64,000 bases of DNA from Pseudomonas frederiksbergensis (GCF_001952935.1 NZ_CP018319.1:5600001-5664000), one strand, 5' to 3'. Shown: positions 26,136 through 35,406, counted from the first letter of the stretch. Translations and numbers: made by a program. Notes: a model not told the origin generated them from the sequence alone.

Positions 26136-27479
26136 ATGAGCTTTATTCTATGGGTGGCGGTGTTGGGTGCGGTGCTGCTGACACTGGCATTGACCTCTTC
26201 GTACCTGCGCTGGATGCCGGTGACCACGTCGGCGGTGTGCCTGGTGCTGGGCGCCGCCATCGGTCCCGCGGGGCTGGGGCTATTGAAACTGGACACCGAA
26301 GAAGCGTCCATCTGGATGGAGCACCTGACGGAAGTCGCGGTGCTGTTTTCATTGTTTGTCTGCGGTTTGAAGTTGCGCTTGCCGCTCAGGAACGAAAACT
26401 GGCGCATCGCCTACGGCCTGGCCGGCCCGGTCATGGTGTTGACCATTGCCGGGGTCAGCCTGTTGCTGCATTACGGCTTCGAATTGTCCTGGGGCGCGTC
26501 CGTGTTGATCGGCTCGATTCTGGCGCCCACCGACCCGGTACTCGCCGCCCTGGTGCAAGTCAACGACGCCCGGGATGACGACAGCGTGCGCTTCGGGCTG
26601 TCGGGTGAAGCCGGGCTCAATGACGGGATCGCCTTCCCGTTCGTTATCCTTGGCCTGCTGCTGGTGCAACAAGACGGTAACCCCGGCTGGCTGAGGGACT
26701 GGGTGCTGAGCAGTCTGTTGTGGGCAGTCCCGGCCGGTTTGCTCACCGGCTACTGGATGGGCCGTGGCATTGGCCGCCTGACCTTATTGATGCGCATCAA
26801 AAATGACGACAGTACCCTTTCCCCGAACGATTACCTGGCCCTCGCCTTGATTGCCCTGGCGTATGTCGGGGCCGAGTGGATTCACGGTTATGGCTTCTTG
26901 TCGGTGTTCGCCGCCGGTCTGGGTTTGCGCCACGAAGAGGTCAAATCCACAGGCGACGACGAGCTTCCCGCCGAGCATCTGGTTCAGCCCGTGGTGGGAC
27001 ATCAGAACGTCGAGCCGCAACATGCGGTTCATGGTGATACCGCAAGCCTTGAGGACACGCAGGTCGCTGCAGGCATCATGATGGGCGACATGCTCGCCTT
27101 TGGCAGTCTGGTGGAACGGGCCATGGAAGTGTTTCTGATGACGCTGCTCGGCGTGGTGTTGATGGCTCACTGGGATTGGCGTGCGTTGCCGATCGCCGGC
27201 GCGCTGTTCTGCCTGATACGACCCCTTTGCGTCGTCGCCATGCCTTGGGGCCGTTTGCTCAACGGCCACCAGCGCATGCTGATTGGCTGGTTCGGCATAC
27301 GCGGCATCGGCAGTCTGTATTACCTGTTTTATGCCGTGAATCATGGGTTGGGCGATTCGATAGCAACGTTATGTATCGACCTGACGTTATCCGTGGTTGC
27401 GCTCAGCATTCTGTTCCACGGCATCAGTACTCAACCGATCCTGGCTCGGTATGAACGGCAAAAAAATCAACTTTTTTGA
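26136..27479 (+). CDS. cation:proton antiporter, CPA1 (NhaP-type)
   Basis: 447-residue inner-membrane transporter expected to exchange Na+ or K+ for H+. Hydrophobic helices fill residues 1-265 and 300-440. Conserved antiporter motifs are APTDPVLA (130-137) and the acidic pair in SGEAGLNDG (Asn162-Asp163). A hydrophilic insert at about 270-320 (KSTGDDELPAEHLVQPV and on) breaks the helix bundle and is presumably cytoplasmic. GWFGIRGIGSLYYLFY near 385-400 is the conserved C-terminal helix. It ends in an A/T-rich hairpin-like stretch without a clear terminator. Ion specificity cannot be assigned. Confidence 0.9.
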   Translation: MSFILWVAVLGAVLLTLALTSSYLRWMPVTTSAVCLVLGAAIGPAGLGLLKLDTEEASIWMEHLTEVAVLFSLFVCGLKLRLPLRNENWRIAYGLAGPVMVLTIAGVSLLLHYGFELSWGASVLIGSILAPTDPVLAALVQVNDARDDDSVRFGLSGEAGLNDGIAFPFVILGLLLVQQDGNPGWLRDWVLSSLLWAVPAGLLTGYWMGRGIGRLTLLMRIKNDDSTLSPNDYLALALIALAYVGAEWIHGYGFLSVFAAGLGLRHEEVKSTGDDELPAEHLVQPVVGHQNVEPQHAVHGDTASLEDTQVAAGIMMGDMLAFGSLVERAMEVFLMTLLGVVLMAHWDWRALPIAGALFCLIRPLCVVAMPWGRLLNGHQRMLIGWFGIRGIGSLYYLFYAVNHGLGDSIATLCIDLTLSVVALSILFHGISTQPILARYERQKNQLF

Positions 27480-27665
27480 TATGGCCGTGAATGTTTGCCG
27501 CATGAGTTATCGAATTTCTTCGCTGATAAATTTGAAATCCTTGAGCAATCCCGCAGGTCACAACCTTAATCCCGCTCGGCTTTTGCACGGCGGGACGTGT
27601 CGGGTTCGGGCCCCTGCGGCATCGATCCCTATCAAAAAGAACTTCGAAAAAATCAGGTGCTGGTC

Positions 27666-27962
27666 ATGGTTCACTATTCCACCTCCGATGAAATCAAAGC
27701 CTGCCGGGCTTTCGCCCTGGAACGTAATCATCAAATGTTTGAAGAGGCCCAGGCACTCAGCCGCAGCGCCTTCGCGTTACTGGAGGGCGGCGACATGGAT
27801 GTGAACCAGTTCGATCGCTATCAGGCCTTGCGCAGAAAGGCCGACATGAAGTTCGAGGAGGCGATCGAGCACTTGCGGCTGCTCAACGAAAATTTCCCGC
27901 CTGTCTCGATATCCACGCAAAACGCACATCGTTCGCTCCAGCAGCCGGAATCCATATCCTGA
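27666..27962 (+). CDS. small helical protein of unknown function
   Basis: 98 residues, predicted largely helical (ALERNHQMFEEAQALSRS and YQALRRKADMKFEEAIEHL). The ATG at 27666 has an AGGTG-like site; the in-frame GTG-type extension to 27597 is weaker. A good intrinsic terminator follows the stop by 6 bases, supporting a real transcription unit. No family recognised and no cysteine motif or signal peptide; probably cytoplasmic. Confidence 0.65.
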   Translation: MVHYSTSDEIKACRAFALERNHQMFEEAQALSRSAFALLEGGDMDVNQFDRYQALRRKADMKFEEAIEHLRLLNENFPPVSISTQNAHRSLQQPESIS

Positions 27963-27968
27963 ACTGGA

Positions 27969-27998
27969 AAAGCCCGGCACAGTCGCCGGGCTTTTTTT
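27969..27998 (+). terminator. intrinsic terminator after the 98-residue protein gene
   Basis: 10-bp stem AAAGCCCGGC (27969-27978) with GCCGGGCTTT (27985-27994), 6-base loop, run of seven T from 27992. Confidence 0.9.
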
Positions 27999-28218
27999 GA
28001 CTGAAAAAACATCAATGCTCCACTGCGAACTGCATGAGTCAATTTCCAGGCTCATGCAGGCTGCATGACCCCAGTTCGCCATCAGTCACTCCAACCTATT
28101 GTTTTATAAACACGTTATCGCACTGGCAAACCGGCACGACAAATGCTCAGAGACTATGAGCGACTTTCGGCCTTGAGACCGTTCGCGCTCACCCCCTGAC
28201 ATGTGGAGAGACTCGACC

Positions 28219-28695
28219 ATGAACGCTATAGACCTGTTGAAAGCTGACCATGAACGCGTAAAAGGCATCCTGACCCAATTAAGCGAATCCACCGAACGTG
28301 GTGTTAAAAAACGCGGCGAGTTGCTGGCCAAGCTGGAAATGGAGGTTGCCATCCATACCCGCCTCGAAGAAGAAGTCTTGTACCCGGCCTACAAGAAAGC
28401 CGGGGGCAAGGAGCAGGACGTCATGTATTACGAAGCCAAGGAAGAACACCGCACCGTAGATTCGCTGGTGCTGCCAGACTTGAAGGCCACCGACCCGACC
28501 ACTCCGGAATTTGCCGGTCGGGTGAAAGTGATCAAGGAACTGCTGGAACATCACATCGAAGAAGAGGAAACCGAGATGTTTCCTCAGGCCAAGAAGCTGC
28601 TGGGCAAAGCCACCCTGGAAGAGTTGGGCGCGCAGATGGAAAGTTTGAAAGTTCAGTACAAGAAGGAGATGAGTGCAGGCAATATGGCGGCTTGA
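28219..28695 (+). CDS. hemerythrin domain protein
   Basis: 158-residue four-helix protein of the hemerythrin/HHE family, which binds a di-iron centre and may sense or buffer O2 or NO or store iron. Likely ligands are His11 (KADHERVK), His46 and Glu50 (IHTRLEEE), His77 (EEHRTV), and His111/112 with Glu116 (EHHIEEEETEMF). The ATG at 28219 is preceded by GGAGAG; the in-frame ATG at 28201 has no site. It is a single gene followed by a large palindrome. The actual ligand bound is unknown. Confidence 0.9.
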   Translation: MNAIDLLKADHERVKGILTQLSESTERGVKKRGELLAKLEMEVAIHTRLEEEVLYPAYKKAGGKEQDVMYYEAKEEHRTVDSLVLPDLKATDPTTPEFAGRVKVIKELLEHHIEEEETEMFPQAKKLLGKATLEELGAQMESLKVQYKKEMSAGNMAA

Positions 28696-28736
28696 TGTAC
28701 CGTCATGCTGTTTGGTTGATTACTCGCTTACCCATT

Positions 28737-28849
28737 GATCGTTCCCACGCTCTGCGTGGGAATGCCGCCGGGGACGCTCCGCGTTCCGCTGCGCAACGGT
28801 GACGCGGAGCGTCACAGGATGCATTCCCACGCAGAGCGTGGGAACGATC
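28737..28849. repeat. intergenic palindrome, GATCGTTCCCACGC family
   Basis: 113-base inverted repeat; outer arms GATCGTTCCCACGCTCTGCG and complement, inner arms GACGCTCCGCGTT and AACGGTGACGCGGAGCGTC. Nearly the same architecture as the copy at 2570-2676. It lies between the convergent hemerythrin and histidine kinase genes. Confidence 0.8.
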
Positions 28850-28915
28850 AGGAAACGATAAGGAAAAAGCTGCGAACACTCGCTTCTCATGCAGCCAAAC
28901 GCCGAGCATGCGTAA

Positions 28916-30835
28916 TCACTTCATGGTCGAGGCGATGATTTCCACCAGATTGAGCTGGGTAAAGGGTTTGGACAGACGCGGCAGTCTGGTCGCAAAACCT
29001 TCCAGACGCTCGGCGTAACCGGTAGCAAGAATGATCGGCAGGTCCGGCTTTTTAGTGCGGATAGCTTGCGCCAGTTGTGCGCCGTTCAACTGCGGCATGG
29101 CCATGTCGGTGATGACCAGGTCGATCGCTGCTTCGGCGTCGAATACTTCCAGCGCTTGCGCCCCGGACGTCGCACTGACCACCCGATGCCCCAGGTCTTC
29201 GAGTAACAGGCAGGTACTGGTCAACACCAGGCTATCGTCATCCACCACCAACACGCATAGACGGGGCACCGGCGGTGCGGTCTCCTCGGCAACGGGCCTG
29301 GCAACCGTACCGGTCGTGGCGACGGGTATCCACAATTCGGCGACGGTGCCTATGTCCTTCTGGCTCTTGAGGACGAATCGCCCACCCAATTGCTCGATGT
29401 AGCCATGCACCATCGAAAGCCCCAGTCCCGTGCCTTTGCCAATACCTTTGGTAGTAAAGAACGGGTCCATTGCCGAACCGAGCGTGGTTTCATCCATGCC
29501 CTCCCCCGTATCGCTGACGCTCAGGCACACATACCGGCCTGGCAGCAGGGATAACTGCGGTTGATCCACGGTTTCTTCGGTCTTGGTGCTGATGACGATT
29601 TTCCCGCCATGAGGCATCGCATCACGGGCATTGGTTACCAGGTTCAACACCGCCAGCTCAAGCTGATTGACATCCGCCAGGACCGGTTCGAGTTCTGGTG
29701 AAAAGCGGGTTTCGAGCACCACGGACGGCCCGAGCGAGCTGCGCAACAGGCCAATGATGCCTTGCACCAGCGCCGGGATCTCAACAGGTTCGGCTTTGAG
29801 TTCCTGACGCCTGGCAAACGCCAGCATGCGCTGGGTCAGGGAGACACCGCGCAAGGCGCCCTGGGTGGCATTGTCCACCAGTCGGGTAATTTTCGGATCC
29901 TCTCCCACTCGTTTGCGCACGATTTCCAGATTGCCGAGGATGACCGTCAGCAAATTGTTGAAGTCGTGGGCAATGCCACCGCTGAGTTGGCCAATGGCCT
30001 GCATTTTCTGCGCCTGGAACAGCGCTTCGCGGGTTTGCTCCAGCGTCTGCTGGGCTTGCGTGACTTCGGTGATATCACGGGTGATCTTGGCGAATCCGAG
30101 CAAAGTGCCGGTTTCGCCCCAAATCGGATCGACCACGACATTGGCCAGGAATCGCGTACCGTCCTTGCGCACGCGCCAGCCTTTGTTTTCGAACCGCCCT
30201 TCTCGCACGGCAATATCCAGGGTCCGTTGCGGTTCGCCGGCCTCGCGGTCTTCCGGGGTGTAGAACATCGAGAAGTGCTTGCCGATGACTTCTTCAGGCA
30301 AATAACCCTTGATGCGCTGGGCTCCGGGATTCCAGTTGGTCAGGCGGCCATCCGGGGCGAGCATGTAGATGGCGTAATCAGTGACGCTTTGAACCAGCAG
30401 GCGGAACTGCTGCTCGCTTTGCTTGAGGACTTCTTCGGCCATCTTGCGATCGGTCAGGTCGCGGGTAATCTTGGCAAACCCGAGCAACTTACCCGACGGG
30501 TCGAGAATCGGGTCAATGACCACGTGGCACCAGAAATGCGTGCCGTCCTTGCGAACCCGCCAGCCTTCCCCCTCGAAACGCCCCTCCCTGATCGCCGTGT
30601 CCAGTGCCCGCTGGGGCAAACCGGCACGGCGATCCTCTTCGGTATAAAACCGCGAAAAGTGCTGGCCGAGGATTTCGAACTCCTCGTACCCCTTGAAACG
30701 CCTGGCGCCGCTGTTCCAGCTGGTGATGATGCCATCGGGATCAATCATGTAGATCGCGTAGTCAATCACAGCATCGATCAACAGGCGAAAACGACTGTCG
30801 TCGATGGCATTGGCTTTGGTCCGATCTTCGTTCAT
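28916..30835 (-). CDS. hybrid sensor histidine kinase, PAS-PAS-HisKA-HATPase-REC
   Basis: 639-residue cytoplasmic sensor with no membrane helix. Two PAS/PAC domains (about 15-135 and 140-257) are close duplicates (both have DYAIYM, NWxxGA, GWRVRKDGT). The HisKA phosphoacceptor is His290 in GGIAHDFNNLL; the ATPase has NLVTNARDAMP (N box), DTGEGMD and GTGLGLSMVHG. The C-terminal receiver has acceptor Asp577 in VITDMAMPQ. The ATG at 30835 has AAGAGGGATC; a longer frame to 30883 lacks one. No partner regulator is adjacent, so output must pass through another phosphotransfer protein. Signal unknown; cytoplasmic PAS domains often sense redox, light or small ligands. Confidence 0.92.
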   Translation of the reverse strand: MNEDRTKANAIDDSRFRLLIDAVIDYAIYMIDPDGIITSWNSGARRFKGYEEFEILGQHFSRFYTEEDRRAGLPQRALDTAIREGRFEGEGWRVRKDGTHFWCHVVIDPILDPSGKLLGFAKITRDLTDRKMAEEVLKQSEQQFRLLVQSVTDYAIYMLAPDGRLTNWNPGAQRIKGYLPEEVIGKHFSMFYTPEDREAGEPQRTLDIAVREGRFENKGWRVRKDGTRFLANVVVDPIWGETGTLLGFAKITRDITEVTQAQQTLEQTREALFQAQKMQAIGQLSGGIAHDFNNLLTVILGNLEIVRKRVGEDPKITRLVDNATQGALRGVSLTQRMLAFARRQELKAEPVEIPALVQGIIGLLRSSLGPSVVLETRFSPELEPVLADVNQLELAVLNLVTNARDAMPHGGKIVISTKTEETVDQPQLSLLPGRYVCLSVSDTGEGMDETTLGSAMDPFFTTKGIGKGTGLGLSMVHGYIEQLGGRFVLKSQKDIGTVAELWIPVATTGTVARPVAEETAPPVPRLCVLVVDDDSLVLTSTCLLLEDLGHRVVSATSGAQALEVFDAEAAIDLVITDMAMPQLNGAQLAQAIRTKKPDLPIILATGYAERLEGFATRLPRLSKPFTQLNLVEIIASTMK

Positions 30836-31008
30836 TGATCCCTCTTGATATGCCCGGTTTTTTGGGAGTATGCGACAAACCACGCATTTGGAAAGTCGGA
30901 AAAACGTACTCGTCGCCCAGCATTATCGATTCACGTGCTTGACGATGATGTGGACGTACACATGGTTGTAGACGAATTTCGGACTCAGAGTGTGCATTTA
31001 CTGCGCAG

Positions 31009-33294
31009 CTACCGACATATCTCGACTTCCAACGGCCTCGGAGCAATCGACCACCAGCGCGGCAGTAGCTGCTTGACCTTGCTGTCGCCAAACCGGTCAT
31101 CAATCAACATCACCACCCCTTGGTCCTGCTGGGTGCGGATCACCCTCCCCGCCGCCTGCACCACTTTCTGCACGCCGGGAAACAGGTAGGTGTAGTCATA
31201 ACCGGCGCCGAAAATGGCTGCCATGCGCTGCTTCAACTGCTCGTTGACCGGGTTGAGTTGCGCCAGCCCGAGGGTGGCGATAAACGCTCCGATCAGTCGC
31301 GCGCCCGGCAAGTCGATGCCTTCGCCAAAAGCCCCGCCCAACACCGCGAAACCGACGCCCTGACTCTCGGCGGTGAACTGATCGAGGAAGTCCTGTCGCT
31401 GCCCTTCCCCCATACCCCGGGACTGCGACCACAGAGTGATGTCGGGATGCCGTTGGGCCAGCAACTGCGCCACTTGCTGCAAATAATCGAAACTGCTGAA
31501 AAACGCCAGGTAGTTGCCGGGGCGTTGGCTGAACTGCCGGGCGATCAGCTCGACGATCGGTGCGAGGGATGACTGGCGATGGACAAACCGTGTGGAGATC
31601 TGGCTGACGATGTGCACTTGCAGCTGATCGGCGTGAAATGGCGATTCAACGTCTATCCACACCGTGTTCGCTGGCGTACCAAGCAGGTCGGCATAGTAGT
31701 GGCGAGGGCTCAGGGTCGCGGAAAACAGCACGGTGCTGCGTGCGGCCGTCAGGCGTGGGCGGATGAAGCCGGCGGGCACTACGTTGCGCAGGCACAACTG
31801 CGACAGGTTGCGTTGGCGGTCGAGGTCGCGCTTGCTGATGTCGAACAGGAACTGTTCATCAAACAGCTCGGCCACTCGGCAAAACTGCAGCATGTCGAAA
31901 TAGAAATTCTGTAACGCCCCATCCAGGCCTTGCGGGTGATCGTTCAGGTAATCGCCGATGCTCGCGCTGCACGATGACAACGCCTGGAGCAGTTTTTCCG
32001 GCGCCTTGTCATAGGCCTGATAGGCGCCGAGTTGCTGGTTATGCAGGGCATTCCACTCACGATTCACCCGCTGCAAGGATTTTTTCAACGCATCGGGCGC
32101 GGTTTTTCGTACAGCGTTGAGGGTCGATTGGTCGAGGCTGGCGCTGTACATCTGCCGGCCGCGCTCCACCAGGTTGTGGGCTTCATCCACCAGCACCGCG
32201 ACTTTCCAGTTATTGGCCTGGGCCAGCCCGAACAGCAGCGCGCTGAAGTCGAAATAGTAGTTGTAATCGGCGACCACCACGTCTGCCCAGCGGGCCATTT
32301 CCTGGCTCAAGTAATAAGGACAGATGTCGTGTTGCAGGGCTACCTCGCGCAAAGCGTTCTGGTTCAGCAGGGACAATTTGCTGGCCGCCTGGCGAGCGGC
32401 GGGCAAGCGATCATAAAACCCCTGGGCCAACGGGCAGGATTCGCCGTGACAGGCTTTGTCCAGATGCTCGCAGGCCTTGTCCCGGGCGATCATTTCAAGC
32501 ACCCGCAAGGGTGGCGCGCCGGCGCTGTCGAGGATCACTTGCGCGGCGTCCAGCGCCAGTTTGCGCCCCGGGGTTTTCGCCGTGAGGAAGAACACCTTGT
32601 CCAGTTGCTGCGGCGCCAGGGCCTTGAGCATCGGGAACAGCGTACCGACCGTCTTGCCGATCCCCGTGGGCGCCTGTGCCATCAAGCAACGACCGGTGCT
32701 GACCGCCTTGAACACCGACTCCGCCAGATGACGCTGACCCGGTCGAAAGTCGCCATGGGGAAACGCCAGTTGTTGCGCCGCCCGATTACGCCCTTCGCGA
32801 TGAGCCATTTCCTGTTCGGCCCAGTGCAGGAACAAGGCGCAATGTTGTTCGAAGAACAGCCGCAGTTGCGCGGCGCTGAAAGCCTCGACCAGGCAGGTTT
32901 CCTTTTCATTGACGATGTTGAAGTACACCAGGGCCAGATTGATCTGTGCCAGCTGCAGTTTCTCGCACATCAACCAGCCGTAAATCTTCGCCTGCGCCCA
33001 GTGCAGTTGACGGTGGTTGGCCGGTTGCTTGCTCAAGTCGCCGCGATAGGTTTTGACTTCTTCCAGGCAATTTTGCGCGGGGTCATAACCGTCGGCCCGG
33101 CCCTTTACCTTCAACGTTTGGTACAGGCCTTCAAGCGCGACTTCACTCTGGTAGCCCTCGCTGCGCCGGGACGCCACCGTACGGTGCCCGACCATCCCTT
33201 CCAGCGCCGTCGGCGAAGGCGTAAAACGCAGGTCGAGGTCACCGACCTTGGCAGTGAATTCACACAGCGCCCGCACCGCGATGCTGTAACTCAA
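31009..33294 (-). CDS. XPD/DinG-like Fe-S helicase with N-terminal PD-(D/E)XK nuclease domain
   Basis: 761-residue superfamily 2 helicase. An N-terminal Cas4/RecB-like nuclease segment shows GRADG (Asp68), EEVK (Glu78-Glu79, Lys81) and AQAKIYGW (QxxxY). The helicase follows with Walker A APTGIGKT (208-215), four Cys at 275, 282, 287 and 325 placed as the XPD/DinG [4Fe-4S] cluster, and DEAH at 370-373; the QxxGRxxR-like motif VVQAAGRVIRT is near the end. The preferred start is TTG at 33294, which overlaps the FAN1 stop (TTGA) and has a GGAG site; an ATG at 33312 is the alternative. It probably works with the upstream FAN1 nuclease in interstrand crosslink or branched DNA repair. Confidence 0.88.
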   Translation of the reverse strand: MSYSIAVRALCEFTAKVGDLDLRFTPSPTALEGMVGHRTVASRRSEGYQSEVALEGLYQTLKVKGRADGYDPAQNCLEEVKTYRGDLSKQPANHRQLHWAQAKIYGWLMCEKLQLAQINLALVYFNIVNEKETCLVEAFSAAQLRLFFEQHCALFLHWAEQEMAHREGRNRAAQQLAFPHGDFRPGQRHLAESVFKAVSTGRCLMAQAPTGIGKTVGTLFPMLKALAPQQLDKVFFLTAKTPGRKLALDAAQVILDSAGAPPLRVLEMIARDKACEHLDKACHGESCPLAQGFYDRLPAARQAASKLSLLNQNALREVALQHDICPYYLSQEMARWADVVVADYNYYFDFSALLFGLAQANNWKVAVLVDEAHNLVERGRQMYSASLDQSTLNAVRKTAPDALKKSLQRVNREWNALHNQQLGAYQAYDKAPEKLLQALSSCSASIGDYLNDHPQGLDGALQNFYFDMLQFCRVAELFDEQFLFDISKRDLDRQRNLSQLCLRNVVPAGFIRPRLTAARSTVLFSATLSPRHYYADLLGTPANTVWIDVESPFHADQLQVHIVSQISTRFVHRQSSLAPIVELIARQFSQRPGNYLAFFSSFDYLQQVAQLLAQRHPDITLWSQSRGMGEGQRQDFLDQFTAESQGVGFAVLGGAFGEGIDLPGARLIGAFIATLGLAQLNPVNEQLKQRMAAIFGAGYDYTYLFPGVQKVVQAAGRVIRTQQDQGVVMLIDDRFGDSKVKQLLPRWWSIAPRPLEVEICR

Positions 33295-34943
33295 GCGCCC
33301 TGCTCCGCCCATTGCACGTAGCAGACGGCAATCGGCATCTGGTGCTCATGACAGAACTCGAGCCAGCGCAATTGATTGTCTTGCAGGCGATCACCGGGGC
33401 CTTTGACTTCGATCATCCGGTAGGTTTTGTCCTGCGGCCAGAACTGGATCAGGTCCGGCATGCCGGCACGATTGGCCTTGATGTCCAACAGCAGTCGATT
33501 GAACCAGTGCCTGAGGTGTTCGGCCGGCAGGCAATCGAGTGCCTGATCGAGCAATTCTTCGCTCAGCACGCCCCAGAACACGAAGGGCGACTGCACGCCC
33601 CACTTGCTGGCATAGCGTTGGCGAATCGTCTGGCGGTAACGCCCGTCATCGAGTTCAGCCAGGCAGCTGTGGAACAACTCCGCGCGGCGTGCGTGAAAGT
33701 CCTCATTGAGCAGGTCCACCGGCCCACGCTGGAACGGGTGGAAAAACGCCCCCGGCAACGGCGCGAAAATCGCCGGCCAGCACAGCAGGCCAAACAACGA
33801 GTTGATCAGGCTGTTTTCGACGTAGTGCACCGGTGCCGAATCTTCCATCAAATGCGCCTGAACGTAGGATTCCACCGACAATGCCGGGTCGGTTCTGGGC
33901 AGTTGCAAGTCCAGGCGCAGCATTTCCCGTGGCGACGAGCGCTTTATCACCGGTCCGCCCAGCTTGCGCCGCAGCCTGGGCAGTACACGCAGCAATTGTT
34001 GCCGCTCGGCAGCACTTTCCGGCGCTTGCTCCACCGCAGTGGCCAGGTCCATGGCCAGTTGGTATTCACCGCAGCGCTCCAACACGCGAATCAAGCGCAG
34101 GCGCGCGCCGGGATAGGCGCACTCGCGGTAGATCGCCAGTGCGGTAGAGAAATCCGCCACACGCTCGCAGTGCTGACCGATCTGGAACAACAGTTTGCCG
34201 CGACGTCTTTGCAGCCAGGGATTGCTCAGCGCCAGCCCTTTGATCTGCTCGACAATGCCTTCCACGGGTTCGCCGGCCTCGAAACGTTGCTGGCATTCAT
34301 GCAGGAAGAGGCAGGCGTCCACGTCGTCGCGGCTGCGCAGCCCTCGGGAATCGGCGCAGAACTCGACTTTTTCATAGGTGAAGATGCCAAGGTCCGCCAG
34401 TACGAACTCGGACCAGTCCTGGTAAAGATTGCCAAAAAACATCAAGCGCAGCCGGTCGCACAGGCACATGATGGTCAGGCTGAACAATCGGTCATCCAGC
34501 GACGGGCACCATTGGCCGAAGCTATGAGCCTGAGGAAACTGTTCGCTCAGCGCGGGCAGCCAATCGGTCTTTTTTCCTTTGGGTTGATCGACGGTGGCGC
34601 CAAAACACTGGAGAATTTCCGCCTTGAGCAGCACCTCGAACAGCACTTCGATCGACAGCGGCAATTGCTCATCGATCCAGCCCAGCGCCAGCAGTGGATC
34701 GGCGGCGATGCCGATGTCGCCGATCTCCAGGTAACGCAGCTTGCTCGCCCGGAAGTGATGCCCCTTGCGCATCACCATCCTGACCAGCAATGCCCTGGAT
34801 TCCCGGGGCAACCGTTTGAACTCGCAAATGAAGTGTTGCTCTTCGACACTCAACAAATCGGCATAGCGATGCTCAAGCCAATCAAGCACTTGCATGAAGT
34901 TGTTCAAGTAATAGAACGGGTCGTCGAGAGGATTTGCAGTCAC
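33291..34943 (-). CDS. FAN1-type structure-specific nuclease (VRR-NUC)
   Basis: 550-residue homolog of FAN1, a nuclease acting on 5'-flap and interstrand crosslink substrates. The C-terminal VRR-NUC domain has GMPDL (Asp497), MIEVKGPGDRL (Glu512, Lys514), the PD-(D/E)XK active site. Upstream is the SAP-like and helical repeat region, including CLFLHECQQRFE and LRLIRVLERCG at about 210-300. Start at MTANPLDDPFYYLNNF. It overlaps the downstream helicase by 4 bases in a TTGA junction, so the pair is translationally coupled. A homolog in P. aeruginosa has been structurally studied as PaFAN1. Confidence 0.92.
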   Translation of the reverse strand: MTANPLDDPFYYLNNFMQVLDWLEHRYADLLSVEEQHFICEFKRLPRESRALLVRMVMRKGHHFRASKLRYLEIGDIGIAADPLLALGWIDEQLPLSIEVLFEVLLKAEILQCFGATVDQPKGKKTDWLPALSEQFPQAHSFGQWCPSLDDRLFSLTIMCLCDRLRLMFFGNLYQDWSEFVLADLGIFTYEKVEFCADSRGLRSRDDVDACLFLHECQQRFEAGEPVEGIVEQIKGLALSNPWLQRRRGKLLFQIGQHCERVADFSTALAIYRECAYPGARLRLIRVLERCGEYQLAMDLATAVEQAPESAAERQQLLRVLPRLRRKLGGPVIKRSSPREMLRLDLQLPRTDPALSVESYVQAHLMEDSAPVHYVENSLINSLFGLLCWPAIFAPLPGAFFHPFQRGPVDLLNEDFHARRAELFHSCLAELDDGRYRQTIRQRYASKWGVQSPFVFWGVLSEELLDQALDCLPAEHLRHWFNRLLLDIKANRAGMPDLIQFWPQDKTYRMIEVKGPGDRLQDNQLRWLEFCHEHQMPIAVCYVQWAEQGA

Positions 34944-35164
34944 AGGAAAAAAGCCATGGTGAGCGAGTACTGGTTATGCGTACAGATACCAGCTACGCCC
35001 CCGCCGGGCAAACGGAAAAGGATAAGCGGCGGCCTGATCCGCTAATTTTTCCTGTGCCTCTGAACTTTCTGCCGATCCATCGCACCAACCGCGATAGAGG
35101 TACAGTGACGGTTGATTTCGTTCGCGGCAGTCGCGCTGTTTTTTTTAAAGGATGAGAGGTGGTT

Positions 35165-35389
35165 ATGAATATCAAGACTCTGGGTTTGCCCTTGGCGGTA
35201 GCGGCCTTTCTGGCCCTGGCCGGTTGCTCGACGCCAACGGTTGTGACGTTGCAGAACGGCACCCAGTATTTGACCAAGGACATGCCGAAAACCAAGACCA
35301 AGGACGGCTTCTTCGAGTTCGAAGATATTTCCGGGGCGAAAGTGAAGGTCAAGGCCGATGAAGTGACCACGATTCGGCAGGAAGACTAA
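35165..35389 (+). CDS. YgdI/YgdR-family small lipoprotein
   Basis: 74-residue lipoprotein. Signal peptide with lipobox LALAGC (lipidated Cys21), then a small SH3-like beta domain TVVTLQNGTQYLT and KVKVKADEVTTIRQED typical of the YgdI/YgdR (DUF903) family. The ATG at 35165 is used; GTG at 35159 only adds two residues. AAAGGATGAGAGG supplies the ribosome site. Role unknown; family members are abundant envelope lipoproteins. A palindrome follows the stop. Confidence 0.88.
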   Translation: MNIKTLGLPLAVAAFLALAGCSTPTVVTLQNGTQYLTKDMPKTKTKDGFFEFEDISGAKVKVKADEVTTIRQED

Positions 35390-35406
35390 ATACCGCGTTA
35401 TCGTTC

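Noticed and set aside
32032..33321. 429-codon open frame on the plus strand
   Set aside because: Antisense to the helicase, no recognisable domain.
33312..35045. 577-codon open frame on the plus strand
   Set aside because: Antisense to the FAN1 nuclease; composition is a shadow pattern (His/Gln/Ala rich), with no domain.
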